64,000 bases of DNA from Ectobius pallidus (GCA_964059195.1 CAXKWD010000006.1:68465073-68529072); one strand, 5' to 3'. Counted from the stretch's first letter, positions 11,293-25,326 are shown. Notes: generated by a model from the letters alone, not told the origin. Made by a program: numbers and translations.

Positions 11293-11905
11293 GTATTCTC
11301 TACAATCTTAGAAAGATTAGTATATATTAGAATGATCAACTTCCTGCAAAAGTGTAATTTATTAACGAATTTGCAACACGGTTTTATATCTGGTAGGTCA
11401 ACTGAAACTGCTTTTTATGCTTTTAATATCCTAATTTATAATGAAATTAAAAAGGGGAATCAAATAGTTGGCCTCTTTTTTCTCTCTCCACAGCTTTTGA
11501 TAGCTTAGATCTAAAGATAATTGTAAATAAATTAGAATCCATTGAATTTAGAGGAATGTGTTTGCAATTTTTAAAATCTTTCGTAAACTTTGTGTAAGAA
11601 TAGATAACAATATTTCTGGAACTTATGACTTGAATACGGATGTTCCTCAAAGCTCAGTGCTTGGTCCACTCATTTTTTCTTTTATACGTAAATGACATGC
11701 CTGATCACATAAGCCAAGGAGAAGTTCTCCTATGTGATGATGACACATTCATCTTGTTGGAAGCAATGAGTTCGCATGAACTGAAACTCGAAACTGAAAG
11801 AGTTCTTACTCAACTTAAACAATGGTGACTGAAAAGCAGGCTAATTATGAATATAAACAAAACTGTGTGCATAAAATTTGTTCATAGACACAACGATACA
11901 AAGAA
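11293..11905 (+). pseudogene. Non-LTR retrotransposon reverse transcriptase relic
   Basis: Several frames together give a recognisable jockey/CR1-type reverse transcriptase, in order: ILERLVYIRM, LQHGFISGRSTETA, LS-TAFDSLDLKII (the SKAFD block after a frameshift), VPQSSVLGPLIF (canonical PQGSVLGP, Gly to Ser), LLYVNDMPDHI, and LLCDDDTFIL. In the last, the catalytic F/Y-A-D-D box has become C-D-D-D at 11733-11744. The thumb-like SRLIMNINKTVCIKF follows. Frameshifts, a stop within TAFDS and another after LKQW show it is dead. It lacks an endonuclease domain and a 3' tail, so it is an internal fragment. Confidence 0.8.
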
Positions 11906-14900
11906 ATATAATACAGATATATACAAAGAATATACAGATAAATTTAATGCAACAGGTATTTTTTAATTAATACGGAATTAATTATTCATTAGAGGAAAAT
12001 GCCTTTTTTCTTGTAGAATCTACTCACACAAGATAGAAATATTTCATAACTTCGTTGCATGAAATCAAGCACTAAGAAGTACTGAATGTTTCTCGAAAAG
12101 AACGGCGGTGGAGCTATAGCATTATAAAATGTGATGAATTTTTAGAAAACTGTGTATAATTATTTCTGCGTAGGAAATAATTCTTTATTCACTTATACTG
12201 TGATGCAGATGATTCAGGCCATACATCGGAGAATCACAAGAGATTACTCTCACCTAGAAGTGCTTTTGAAAAGTTCTAGATTCAGTTTAACTTCAATGCA
12301 GTATACTCTAGCATGAAATCATGTTAGCTCTCTACACTGTGCATTTGATATACTCGTATTATTGAGATATTAGCACAATGAGATCATTATGAATTAGATA
12401 TTGGTTCCATACTCAATTCAAGCTACAATGTATATAAATATAGCCTACTGCATCTATTTCAGATTATGTCGTTAAATTTAAGTAGCACTATTATTAATCT
12501 TAGTATATTTAATAGTCATAACATCAAAATCATAATCTATACATTGTTCTATAATTACAGAGTATAATATAATATATTTACTACACAACCCTTTTCATAC
12601 TGGGAAAATAATTATGATATCGATGTTAGTGCATAAATTTTCCAAGTTTTTGCAGAAACATTTATACAGTAAGTGGTGAATTTCTGGTGATTCTCCGAGT
12701 GTATTACTTCTTGTATATTATTACGAGTTATATTAATTTCAGTATAATTCAAACTGAACCACTCTTCATCTCTGAACAATAAAAACCGATGGAATCGTCT
12801 GTGAATAAATTATGGAAATAATGCTAAATGGTGCCTACGGGTAAAAGAGATATGAATTTACTGGATGGTGTTATTGAGCGCCAGCAGAATTTGCGAATTC
12901 GCTCACTTAACATAAACACCACGGCCCGAGTTGGTGAGGTGCGAAGGGAAATATTATTTATACATAGCCTACTTCATTTTTAATGAGAGGCAATCAGTGC
13001 TAATGACATGGCTAGTCCATATTTTTATCAATACCCGGAATATGCCACATCCTTCAGCCGTGTGTTAGTCAGTAAAATGGATTTAGCATATCCAGGAAAA
13101 TTATTTTCACAACGGCGTTTGGATATATATCACGCATTACATCAATGCCCGTACAGCTAAGTTGTGAGATCCTCATTAAAATCAATTATCAATATAAATC
13201 ACAGAGTATTCAATTTTAACTGATTATAAAAGTAAAATGTGGATTTATTGCTCTGTAATATGAATGATATTTCAAAGAAGATATAACATTTTTACCATTA
13301 CTACTTATTTATAGGCCTACATAGGTAAAACGATCGAAGTATTATTTTTTTTAGACATAAGTTATTTTCCTAAAAACGCCTTTATACAATAATTAGAAGG
13401 CTGAAAAAATATTTTGTTGAAGGAGTTTTTGAAAGAGTTTTGTTTAGGAGTATGCCGAAAGTGATACGTAACTATTTGAGTTACACATATGTAAACATTT
13501 TATGAGTGCAATCACTGTTACAGAAACACTATTGACTTTTGGATTTAAATAATAATGGAAAAGTGCCGGAGAGGGAGAAACTCTTGAAACTTGACCTATG
13601 GAACTGGAATCAAATTATCATGCATGAATTGTGATCCATCTTGCATCTCGGTCCATTTTATTTCTTCTCTTACTGCAGTTACTTGTGTTGATGTTAATGG
13701 GAATACATTATATAAAAATTATTATATTAATTTGAGCCACAAACTATTTTTTAGACGATCGAAGGTAAAATAAACACTTTTAACGGTAGACGATATTAAT
13801 AAAGGGAGAAAATCATGCAACTGAGTGTTATAAAATTATGACACTCCAGGGTGACCAACTTTGATTGCTTCGCATGGAAAGGACTCTTTTAGTTAATACT
13901 AGGTAATTGTATGATAATTAAACAGATTCAGTCTTATATGAATTGAAAACGTTAAAATTGATTATGCCATTTTAAACGCTAGATTTCTCACGATGGTCGA
14001 AAACATCTCAAGACTGTTGCCTGAAAAGCATTGTCCATTCCATCTCTTCTTACATTGGCAGCCATGTACAAAAAATCAATAACCTCTGTCTGCGCAAGTG
14101 CATACTATGTGGCAGGAGAGTTCATGAACAGCTGTAAAGCTCCCAAAATGGCTGCAACGTACGTATTAAAAGTTATTTCACAAATAAAAAGTCTGTCTAA
14201 AAAGTAGTGTATGATATAGGCCTACGTGGTAAAATAATTCTAATTTGCTCGTAGGATTGCTTCACTCCTCCTTACGGGCTCGTTCCGCAAATAGACCTAC
14301 TCGCAAAATAATATCCTTCTTTTAGCCCTTCATAATAAATATTATGCATCAATATCAACAACATCAACATCTCAAGATCTATACTGGTTTGGAAACTTAA
14401 TATTAAATTACATCCTTCCAAAAATATTACTCTGCTTGGTTTTGCCTATCACAGACTTAGGACTTTCCGTATGATTTCAAGGCTTTTGATCATTATTCCA
14501 TCTGACTTAAAATTCCAAACTCTTATACTCGTACTTCGGACTCCCTTCTCTTTTTCACAATGACCTATAAAACCATTTAGAAGAAAATACTCCATATTCT
14601 CTAACAGATAGCACCGTTAATAACACTTTATCGTAGTTCGCGTTTATTGCCACAAGATTTTACAATGCATGACATGGTGTCAAATACAAACCAACAAAAT
14701 TACATACTGCAATAGTATTAGTTTTCTTAAATTCTGAAAACATTAATCTGCATTACGTAAAGATAAATCAATGAACAAAATAATGTCCAACGGCTAATTT
14801 GAAGTGCTAATTTTCTACTTCCCTTATAAGGTTTTGCAGCGTTTATTTTTTCGGAGTAGAAGAGTATAACTGGAGATTTTAACAGAGTATTCTTTAGTTT

Positions 14901-16379
14901 AAAAAACAAACAAATATTCACATAAAATATTTGTTCCAAGTAAGTACTTTTCTCGGAAATGAAGAACATTTCATCGCTAAACTTCAACCGTGCATTACCC
15001 GATAAGTTTTTCGAACACTGTTCTTTCTCTTTAATATCAACAGAGGAAAAAATACGGAATAAATATACCCTTTGCGGTTTTTCCATTAAATGAAAATGAA
15101 AACGAAATACAAAGATTATCACATGGACTACAAAACCTCCGACATAAAGCAAAATCGAAGCGATAATGTCTTACCACCGTAGTGTATTATTTTTAATGGG
15201 CGCGACAGAGGTCAGTGTCACCAGAATATCTAGGCCTATCTCGCAGTGTGCGGTTGCTCTTCTGCGAAACGTTCCAACTAATCACCACATTAAGCATATG
15301 TAATCACAAATCGCATAATTGGTTTTATATTTAGTTTGTATTATTTACTGCCCCCTTTGAACAGTTATACCCCTTCCATTCTTTTCATTTAAATTCCACA
15401 TTCATGAAACCTGCTTTAGTTATAATTTAGAACTTTTATGCATAAGATAATCTTCAGTATGTGTGTCAGTATTTCTTGTACTGTATCCATGAGTTAGCCT
15501 ATACTGTTTCGTGAAAGGGAAAATGTAATTTTTATGTACATCGAGCATTTTCTGATATAGCTTTTAATACATTCAATTTTTAAATAGTGGTTTATAGTGT
15601 GGTAACGATCTAAGTCCAAAGAGAACAAATTATTACTCGATTAAATTATTGCTAAAATAGATTTCAACAGTCTTTGACGAATGACTTTTCATAACAAATA
15701 CTGCGACAAGAAATTATGTTATTACTTAAATTCTATTTTTAAGAAACTTTGATTTAGTATTTAGTATCTGATTGTTATTTAATTTTATTCATATCTGCTA
15801 CATTGTTAATATGTAAATATTGAGATTAAGAAAACTGTAAATGAATATAATTGCATTAGTTACTTCTATAACTCAAACCCTAGCAAGCCGAAAGGTGAAA
15901 TAGGGTTAATTAAACTTGGAGATCCAATAATAATAATATATTATTATTATATTATCATATAGTATTAATTTACATCATATGCTGTCACTCCAGAAGAGTA
16001 CGAGAGTTTGAAAGTAGTTTGATATGTGGCACATGCGATCACGCTTTTATTTTCTTGGCAAAATTATAGCTTAATGTTGTTAGGTTCTGTCTTTTACACT
16101 ATTCGCTGCTCATAGGTTTCGGACATCAAAATTCATTCTTTGACTTCAAATTATGTTGTCTTACATTTTAAATGGTCAAAATTCCCTTTGAGTGTAGAAA
16201 TTAATATTAAATTCTTGGACGACCTATAAATGAGAAGTATCTTATGTAGTAAAAGCGTTAAACTCCACTCAGCCTATTTAATTGTATAACTGACATTAGC
16301 TTAATGTTTTATGTAATACCGTATGTCTGACGGTTTTTCTTCTATGTACTCATATTACAGTTAACTTTTTTCTTTGTGT
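11906..16379. other. Long AT-rich stretch, no gene recognised
   Basis: No coding motif, SINE box or paired terminal repeat was recognised in 4.5 kb. The largest frame (minus strand, 14727-15152, 141 codons) has no motif I know and is within the range expected by chance for this base composition. Copies of TAGGCCTA occur at 13312, 14217 and 15231. Confidence 0.4.
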
Positions 16380-16392
16380 AGAACCTCGTGTA

Positions 16393-16844
16393 GTCCACCG
16401 CTGTGGCTCAGGGGATGCGTTCAATCCTCTCACGCAGCGGGCACGGGTTCGATTCCTGGTCGGGACAAGTTACCTAGGTGAGGTTTTTTCTGGGGTTTTT
16501 CCTCACCTTTGAGACAAATGTCGGGTAACTTTAGGTCCTTGTGGTCCCCAGATATCATCTGGCCGTCATTATCATCTTCATCCCATCCTCGCCTTGTTTG
16601 GAGTGAGTGTGTGTGTGAATGGTGTGTCTCGTCCTATGTGTTCGTGTTGTCTCGGAGGTGGCCCCGGCATTGGGCTGATCACTCATCCGGGGAGGCCCTC
16701 CGTGTCCTTGTCTGGTCAAAAAAGTATGTATGTGATCCAAAGATAATCCCTCTCCCGACAGGTCGCGGCCCTGTAAGGCCCGGGTGGCTTGGGTCGCTTA
16801 AATCCTAAAAGGGAGAGGTGAAACTACGGTAAAGAAATAAAGAA
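16393..16844 (+). mobile_element. Full-length tRNA-derived SINE with target-site duplication
   Basis: The 13-bp direct repeat agaacctcgtgta flanks the element at 16380-16392 and 16845-16857. The head has A-box-like tgtggctcaggggatgcg and B-box GGTTCGATTCC. The body includes gacaagttacctaggtgagg and ggggtttttcctcacc, with a GC-rich 3' half (gtcgcggccctgtaaggcc). It ends in a short A-rich tail (aaagaaataaaga). A second copy in inverse orientation lies at 48482-48972. ORFs inside it are not genes. Confidence 0.92.
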
Positions 16845-16857
16845 AGAACCTCGTGTA

Positions 16858-17333
16858 AAAGTCATTGTATGGTCTGTGTGCTAACAATATGGACTGAATA
16901 CGGTAAATGAATAGCATTTATAGCAGTCTGTTTCAAAATTATGGATTCAGGGCTAGGTTTCAATGTTAGCTTCATAACCAACAACTACCCGACTGTAAAA
17001 TAGAATTCATAAAATTCCAGCGTTATAATATATATTACTTTATTGTAATGTGTTTGTTTGGAAATGCACTGCTAATTAATATGCACCAATTTAGGTGTAA
17101 CCCAATTAGGCCTAACCTAATTACAAACACTGGTAATGATATGGTGTCATGTCTTTCACTTTATGACTGCTGATCTCCTGACAATTAATACAAATTATTT
17201 TGCAATCAGCAATTGTCAACATATCAAACGCTTATATTAAACACAATTATGTTATTGTTACTACCGGAATATTTGAATTATTTAGCCTATTCGCATATAG
17301 CCAATTCTTTGCCGGTAATCTATTATATAGGCT
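16858..17333. other. No gene recognised
   Basis: AT-rich; no feature beyond one TAGGCCTA copy at 17107. Confidence 0.4.
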
Positions 17334-18367
17334 ACTAGCTGAAAAGGCCCGGCGTCGCCCGGGCTTTGTATTTTTTAATTTGAAATTAAATTATGGAGGA
17401 CTTTATGCATGTAGAACTTGAAATGAAGGAAAAGATTTATCACACTCAAACTATTCCATCAGAAATCGCTAGAAATAGCTTTTTATGGCTCATAGAGGAT
17501 GTCGATAGCTGCATTCCGTTGCTTCTACACATCATGCTTGGGAGGGGTTGAAATAAGAAGAAACATAAATTAAATAAGATTGTATTGACTTGACGGAAAA
17601 TTTTATTTATCATTCTCATGTTACCATACAACAGTTTCGGGGCTGAAATAAAAGAGAAATGCAGTACCACTTTCATACTTTCCTCCCCTAAAACCCGGGA
17701 CATAATATACTGCGAGCATAGTACTCAAAATGTTCCATCCCATGCTTAGGGCCTAAGATAAACATCCCTATTTCTCAACTAATGCAAAGCCTACAGCTGT
17801 GGATAACGTATAAGCGGAAAGGATTATTTACAGACTTCTGATATAGCATACTCACACACTTAAGTTGTCCCTGGAATACGACCTCTTCTTCTACATCAAA
17901 ATGTGAAGTGAGAAAATATTTCTTATGTCGGGGGTAGAGAAAGTTATGTAACTACATCACACTGTGCTTTATTTTCGTGGATTTCATTTTCAGTAATTAT
18001 TTTCGCCAATATATTACATCGATGGAATCATAATTCGTTAAAGTCCAGCATTAGGCTATATAGTTGCCAAGGCCCTATGTAATCACAGTAAACAATTCAC
18101 TGTTGTCATGTGAACTGAACAGCATTTCATTTTTTTTCAGTATAATATTCCCAGAAATTATATAATTTTCAAGGGAAGGAGTATTTTATTTGAATTTTAA
18201 TGTTGACCGCGTTACTTCCCGGGCTTAACTGGGTATGTGTGCAAAATTTTGTACAAATTGGTAAAGAAATGTAGATTTGTATAAGGAACATACATACATA
18301 CATACAAACCCACATATCCACAAACCCACATATCCACAAACACACATTCGACTTTATATATTAGATA
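17334..18367 (+). repeat. RTE-like interspersed repeat (non-coding)
   Basis: Starts actagctgaaaaggcccggc with gtcgcccgggctttgtattt, the invertebrate 'actagctg-cccggc' repeat start. It ends with repeated catacatacatacaaaccca / cacatatccacaaac followed by ttatatattagata, as such repeats do. The middle has gcaaaattttgtacaaattg in the usual position of the 'phrase' preceding the end. Part of it (18135-18215) matches 62860-62945. No coding capacity. Confidence 0.6.
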
Positions 18368-18477
18368 TGGAATAGAGACTGTTCTATGCGCAGAAGTCTT
18401 CCACTATACATTCGGTTCGTGCACATCGGCATAGTAGGCTATTTTTATCTTGTAATGGTTATCGAGCTCATCGCCAC

Positions 18478-18572
18478 ACACCACGTTGGGGGCAGGGGTG
18501 GACATAGAGACTCAAACCTACAGCCTCCTTCACCACGTCTCCAAGGCAGCACCCCTTAGCTACCGCGGATAA
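18478..18572 (-). mobile_element. tRNA-like SINE head
   Basis: On the minus strand it has A-box-like gcggtagctaaggggtgctg and B-box GGTTTGAGTCTC at tRNA spacing, followed by cacccctgcccccaacgtgg. No flanking duplication was found. Either a truncated SINE or a tRNA relic. Confidence 0.5.
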
Positions 18573-18610
18573 GAAAACCGGCCGTTGATATCGTAGATAG
18601 GTTAAGTCAT

Positions 18611-18660
18611 GTTAGGTTAGGTTAGGTTAGGTTAGGTTAGGTTAGGTTAGGTTAGGTTAA
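18611..18660. repeat. Interstitial (TTAGG)n telomere-type tract
   Basis: Nine consecutive GTTAG pentamers and a tenth reading GTTAA form a near-perfect tract of the canonical insect telomere unit TTAGG. It lies within unique-looking and repeat DNA, so it is interstitial. It may have been acquired by double-strand break repair involving telomerase or from a telomere-targeted retroelement. Confidence 0.95.
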
Positions 18661-19640
18661 TTCAAAGTCTCATTCAATCACAAGCAGATGAATGATTTCT
18701 AAACAATACAATTATAATATTAATGTACAGAGTATGTATCTATAATAATAAAAGGAAGTGTTTGTCTTTCTGTTTATCTAGCAGTTACTGTGAACTCCAT
18801 TCCATTCAATACGATAATGTAATTCCAACTTTGTCTCTATGTCCACTCCTATCCCAAATTCACGAAGGGTGTTTGGCGATGAGCACGACGATATTGCAAG
18901 GATAAAAATACTATGCCAATGTGTACGAAAATGCGACTGTGCCGATGTGCACACATCCAACCATTCATTAAACTGAAATGAAATGTGTTTTATTTGCATA
19001 GTTTCCTGACTTCTTATAAAGTTCAATCCTACGCAATAAATAGGTTCCTGAATAATGCACATTCAATAACATTAATGCACAATAATATTCATGCAAAGGA
19101 TGGGTCGTCTAACTGTTTTAAGTTCCAGATACAGAATATTGCGGATGCTTGTCTCGTCGTCCCTGCATACACAAGATAACATAATATAACTAAGTCATTT
19201 AAATTGACTGTATTTTAGTTAAAAGTACAATATTTGTTATTAAATCAAATGCTAGGTCAATCCTTGATGCACTAGTTATCTGAAGAATTAAATGCGAATT
19301 TCGTTGAGCGACGTAAAGATCCTTGGAGCCAACATTGAATGATATAGGCATGCATTATGGTTTTTATATTACCAAGCAAACTGGCTATAGTTAAGTAGCT
19401 CACCTGTGAAACAAAAGAACAATACTGCTCTGCATTCGAATCTCAAACTATCTGTGATTCTTTGTATTACAAGTTTTTGGTCATACAACTAACTCACGAA
19501 CAAGATACTAAACCAACAACACGCCTTTTTTTCCGTGTTTCTTACGGCATTTGTTTGTTGTTGTACTAAAGAAGGTAAAATATGTTCATTCATTACAGTT
19601 TTTACAGGAATTTCAAACTAGCATAACGTTTTTTCAACGA
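18661..19640. other. No gene recognised
   Basis: AT-rich with short overlapping frames on both strands and no recognisable motif. Confidence 0.4.
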
Positions 19641-19700
19641 TTTAACTGGAAGCGAACCCACAACCTTCAGTACAGAAGTCGGAGACGTTCCGCCAACGAA
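19641..19700 (-). mobile_element. tRNA-like SINE head fragment
   Basis: The minus strand reads cgttggcggaacgtctccga and then GGTTGTGGGTTCGCTTCC, resembling A and B boxes of a tRNA-derived element. Only the head is recognisable and no tail or duplication was found. Confidence 0.45.
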
Positions 19701-19705
19701 CAAAC

Positions 19706-20057
19706 ATCACTGCAATGACGAAACCTTTCTTTACACTTGTGGACCGCTCCATGGATCTTCAATTTACTAATGAACAGGAGTCGGCTCATCCTTTTTTGCA
19801 AGCTGGCCGTACATGCGCTGCAGATAATACGAAATGTGGGCTGAAGATGTCCGCCAAGGAGATCTTGAATTATTTAAAGAAATGCTATGTACAATGGATA
19901 GTGGCAAAAATCACACGATCGAAATAATTGTGATAAATAGGAAAAAATTATTCACTCTACGATTTGATTGAGGACTCCTTTACCAGCTGTTTGAAAGGGA
20001 ATAAAAAACAAGATATGTACACATAAAAAGTGCTACCGTTTTAAATAATGTATAAAA
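19706..20057. other. No gene recognised
   Basis: Contains a 70-codon frame (19715-19927) with no recognisable motif. Confidence 0.35.
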
Positions 20058-20272
20058 TTAGGTTGGTTGGTTTCTTGGTCAATTAACGACGATAATGTAC
20101 TGCAACTTAGTCCTGTGGACGTCCCCGGAGAGCCGGAATTCTTTCTGACAGGAGTTTGTTTACATGGCTGTAAACATACAGACATGGGCTTGTCACATTT
20201 TCGCACACACAAATTCCACCGACCAGGAACGGAATCGAATCCGCAATACCCACTGCACCATCCAAGCCGACG
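20058..20272 (-). mobile_element. tRNA-derived SINE
   Basis: The minus-strand head reads cttggatggtgcagtgggta (A-box-like) and GCGGATTCGATTCCGTT (B box). A ~150 bp body follows (gtgtgtgcgaaaatgtgaca, ctccggggacgtccacagga), ending in aaccaaccaacc at 20060-20071 on the plus strand as ggttggttggtt. The shape is a complete SINE. No clear duplication was found. Confidence 0.6.
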
Positions 20273-23200
20273 TATAATATTGGGAATATCGTCTTCACAA
20301 TCTTATTTATAAGCGTAAAAAAGGCGGCAAAATATAAACTTGATAAGTTTTTCTAACTAAACTATAAAAATTCCGGTGCATAAGTTTGTCTTACAAAGCA
20401 ATAACTAATTTGCTCTTGTATAGCAACAAGGTATTAAAAATTACTCTAACACATATTGGGTCAATTGAATACCTAAGTTAATCTTATATCAAGACTGGAA
20501 GTCATATGTAAACAGAATAAATAGACAGCTGTTACGTAAGTAATTACGCAGTGAATTATTTCGTTGCCTACAAAATCTATGGGACATTAATTCTTACATT
20601 CCATTGAAAGTTTTCTTAAATGGTATTATCGCTTTATACTCTTTTCACCTGGCCTCCTGCATTAATTTTATCGAGCTGAGAATAAAATTTTATAATAATT
20701 CTATTAAACATACATCAACATAAAACTTATTCTTTTTTATATGAAAACAGATTGCACATCCGAAAGCCATTTGGTGCAAACATTATAACTCATAAAATAT
20801 TTAGCTGACAATAATTAATTATTTATTCATACGTGCCACCGCTATGCCGAAGTAATTATGAAAATCAAGCGACCTTTGTCTCTAATTAACACCTTTTAAT
20901 TCCATTTAAATCCAATTTTATGCAAAATTAATTCCCCTTTTCAAACATGCACATTATTACTGTAAAAGTGCATCGATGATGCAATGTCATGAAAATTACA
21001 AGGCGTGATGAATCGCTGAATACATTATTGGAAACGGTTTCCAATCTGCATTGTAAGATATCTTTACTCTTAAGGTACGTTGGCTATCCCACGAATGTAG
21101 GCCTAATGAAAACCGGATTCGAATTATTGCATTTTCTCAGTAGACTTGCAATGAGATCGTGTTATTTGTTAATTGATCATAAGTGGTATGTGTTTTGTGT
21201 ACTTAGAATTAAGCAATTAATCGTTGGACATCAATTATGTCATCAAATACATCAAGTATGTACGTTGAATACACGCAAGTAGACACTCAAAAGACAACAA
21301 ACGGATAGAGAGTATCAATAATTTAATTTCTCCTTGATTTACAGTAGTAAGTAAAAATCTTCCAAATTTTATTGGACGAATTAATATAGTTGTTCACAAA
21401 AGTGTACTTTCTTCATCCAAAAATGGCATTATGCTTGATGTAGGAACACGAATATGCTATGCGTGCTGTCTCGTGCTTTGCTTTCGTGATGAATGGTTTT
21501 AGCTCCCACGCAGTTCAACATACTCTCAATATTCAAATCACGTGAAGATAATGTGAGCATTGCATTAACTACCGTAAACGGAAAGATGTGAAACTTCCAG
21601 TGAATGATACTTTGACGCAAGTCAACAGAGTTAAGATAACGATATTATTTTAAGATAAGCTCAAACATAACTTAGGCTATATCATAGATGTTGTGTATTA
21701 TTCCATCTATGATCAAGTACCTTACCCAGCTGGATTAAATTCCTGAAGACTCGATCTAGGCGAACTTTACTGCTCAGAAATTCTGTTGAGAACGTAGAGA
21801 ATGTAATGCAACCATCACAATACCGGAAGTTGGAAGTATAGACACTCGTCAAACAACCGGCTGAATATTCAAACTATAGTTCTGATGGCGTAAGAGTAAG
21901 GCCATAGAATGTTTAGAACATGTGAAGAAAAGGAGTGGATCTACCAGGGAGGCAATAACTTCCATTGTACAGCATGAATTATTGCACGAGGCGTCAAGTT
22001 AAGGTAATATCAAATTACCTAAAAGAAAGTCCGTCATAAAAAATCAAGGAAGGAGTATTTTCCTTCACATCTAGTAACCAGTGAAGAGATTCAATCTATA
22101 GATATTTTTGAACAGATTTTTTGATAGGGTGTGGAAATAAGTTATATGTCTAAAGTCAGAAAGTTACGATGGAACTGGCCGAGACGGTTGGAAGGGCCTA
22201 CTTCATTGTAGCTATTTGTTTGCTGGTATATTCTATTTGTATACTTATGGGTTTGTCGGTTGGTTTTGATGGTGTGCTTGGAAGTTTCTTTTTTCTTTTC
22301 TATTTTGTATATTTGTAAGTTTTTATCGTAAGTTTATGATTTTGCTTTTGCACACCTAATGTAGTGGCTCGTGCGAAGAATAACGTATAAAGTTTGTATA
22401 TTCTTGTTGTATTAATAAAAGCACTTAATTCATTCAAGTAGTTTATCTGAATATCAATTCACATCAGTAACATATAGGCCTATAACTAAAAGTCCATGAA
22501 AAAACATTACAAAATGTTTAAAAAGTAAGTCCAGGCGTTTTACATGCTCATGAAAAGCAAAGAACAGTAGAGAGAGAGTATGCAACATCTGTGAATGTTA
22601 TATGAATAAGAGAGCGATGAAGCAAGCTTGTAAGCCTCGCCACAGAGAGCACAAGTAGGTGCAAGTTCTTCCCCAACTTGGCCAGTACTTCAAGTTACTT
22701 CTGTTTTGTAGTGAAGCTTCTCACAGATCGATACTGTAAGTACTTTCGAGCAAAGCAACCAAGGGTTCGTTATACATGGTGTGGTATTGAGTGCCATGGA
22801 TTTGGACGCTTCCTGAAGTCCGAATATACACACAGTCCCCAACATCTCTATCAAACGTCCATACAAAAAGGGCCGAAGTCTTCGCTAATGTAAAATTCGT
22901 ACTGTCAGCAGAATTGACACAACTCTAAGATAAACTAAAACTGCTTAATTACGATTCTAAATTACCTTTTATTAAACGAGTTTCGGCAAAACTACTTAGG
23001 AGTGAATTCCAATGAGCAAGAGGAAAAATAAATATCTCAGCGTGTTTATGAAAACCCAGCAATACTAACACCTGAATAAAACTAGAATACTTCGCTTACA
23101 GCACAATCTTTTGCGTGCTTTTTCTCACGATTACTGGAAAATTTAGTTTCTTTTCGTAATACCATTGAATGTCTAGCGAGATGAAGCCGAATTTTAAAAA

Positions 23201-25326
23201 AGCACGTGTATCACACATTTTTTTTGTTTAGGATATTACTAAATTTGCAGTAAATAAATGTTTAAATTTACAGAAAATAAATATTTCAAAACATTAAAGG
23301 TTATATAATAACGATTTTATGGTCAATTGCATTTCTTTAGGTTAAAAGAGTTTATGGCAGTCTGAGTCTGCGATCATAAAAAGCATTTATTTTGCATAGA
23401 ATGAACAACAGTACGTAAAGAGATAGCTTGCTTTCTTCAGTCATTTCTTTAGTCATGTGTTATTTAAAGGCTAATCTTAGGCACTAACAAAGATTGACAA
23501 AATTGTAAATTTACGCAGTATCATGGAAAGAATGCATTTTGCTTTATAATAATTCATACTGATTTTATATTCAATTCAGTTGCACCAAGAATAAAGGTTT
23601 TACTTACGCTACTTTTTCACCACGTTTTTTACACGACTCTGCTACAGATTTATCAGCTCCCCTTTTTGTTTGCTTTAGTGTTAAAAAATAAGGCACTATA
23701 CATCGCATTTTAGAGTGTACTTGAAAAATTGAAATGCATTGTAGTGTAGCTAAAACCTTGTTGCTGAAATGGATTCAGTGTTACTTGCTCTCCCCTCGTG
23801 TTTGTTTGGCTGTGACAATATTACTGTTCGCAGTACCGACGTTGCAGTTGATATGGTGGCAGAGTATGTCAACAACTGCTGTTAGTCGACGTCCGCATTC
23901 AATTAAGATGCATCACAAACTTATCTATGTTCACTCTAGTGGAAGGAGGAAGATGCCCCACTCCCTTCTACAGCCTACACAATGTTGATTCTCAACACAT
24001 ACTAAGATTGCTTCCCTCTGTGGATAAATATGTTCATGTTAGGGTACTAACGGTTTCTCTGTTGGTTAAAGTATTAGAGAAATGCTTCATTCTAATTTTC
24101 ACATTTCATATTTCTAAGTAATCAAAATTATGCTTTCATGCAGGCTTAATAAAATCAAGAAAATTTTTGAATCGTCCAAACTAGCATAAGCCTACAAAGT
24201 GTACCAATTTATTTAGAAAGGAAGACCAACTGCCCCAACAAGTGTAATTACTTATTTTTATTATTCATTTTTTGTGTTTGTACTTAGCTGAGGCCTATTT
24301 GAGTTCGTTTTATTTATTTATTTGTTCTTTTGTGTGTGTTTATACTCAGCAGTAACTAAGGCCAGTTCGCTTAATGTACGCCTAATAAGTTAGTTACGTC
24401 AAGATTTTCGTATTAAGGGAAGCTCAAAGGCAATTTTCAAAATAATAAGCATTGCTTCGCAGATATTCACCTTTTGTTCCTCTAATTTCATTGTTAAAAA
24501 TCTGCTTTTTGAAGTCTCTTCTAAATAATGTTATTTACTGACAAACGCAAAGCCTTTACCAAATTCTTGCAAAAGCTTCTCCATATACCCTAGAAACACT
24601 TTTTCTACTTCAAGATTTTTCAATTTCCCTTGTAATTATAGACAAAGAATAACGCCTGAACTGTAAAGGTTGTAGTAAAATAAACGAAGACACGCCCATT
24701 CGTTCTTCTGCTATTAGGAATGCAGCCAGAAGAACAATTCCTTGAAGTCAGCGGAGACGAATGAAGCCACGTTTCTAGCGTCACACAACGTAAAGTTTGA
24801 AATTTATCACTAGACAAACAAGCCTTGACCGCACAAAACGGTGCGTCCAGATCTTAATCCGTGCGGGTATTTCCGGTGGGTAAAGAGATAATAGCCCTGC
24901 AAACATTTGGCAACCATCATGGATAATGATAACAATCCGTTTCCAGAGAGCCTCCTCCACCCTTCACATTTCCATTTTACGGGTATCATGAATTCAGATG
25001 AAGGATATCTTGTTACACACAATTAAACTCGTGTACATTTAATATAATATACTTTTGTTTTTATGCACTGTGGCGAGTTTTGTGTTTCATAATGTCTACG
25101 CATTAAACTCAGCTTATAAGAAAAAACAACATTTCGGGCTTCATTTGTAAAATAATAATAATAATAAAAACATGGAAATGTAAGTAAACGCGAAAAACGA
25201 AAATTTCTTCATGTAAAGTCCACTTAAAAATAAGGAGAAATTTGTCGCCAATCTTCGGATCACATCCTCATAAGGGACCTAACCCAAATATTTAATTTTG
25301 TTTTCATTCGATTTTCCCATGACCCA
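20273..25326. other. 5 kb without recognisable gene
   Basis: AT-rich, with frames up to 97 codons and none bearing a motif I recognise. A short tract agagagagag occurs near 22570. The stretch 23734-24000 is slightly less AT-rich but its frames are unremarkable. Confidence 0.4.

Noticed and set aside
16509..16808. 99- and 61-codon frames on both strands
   Set aside because: They lie wholly within a SINE.
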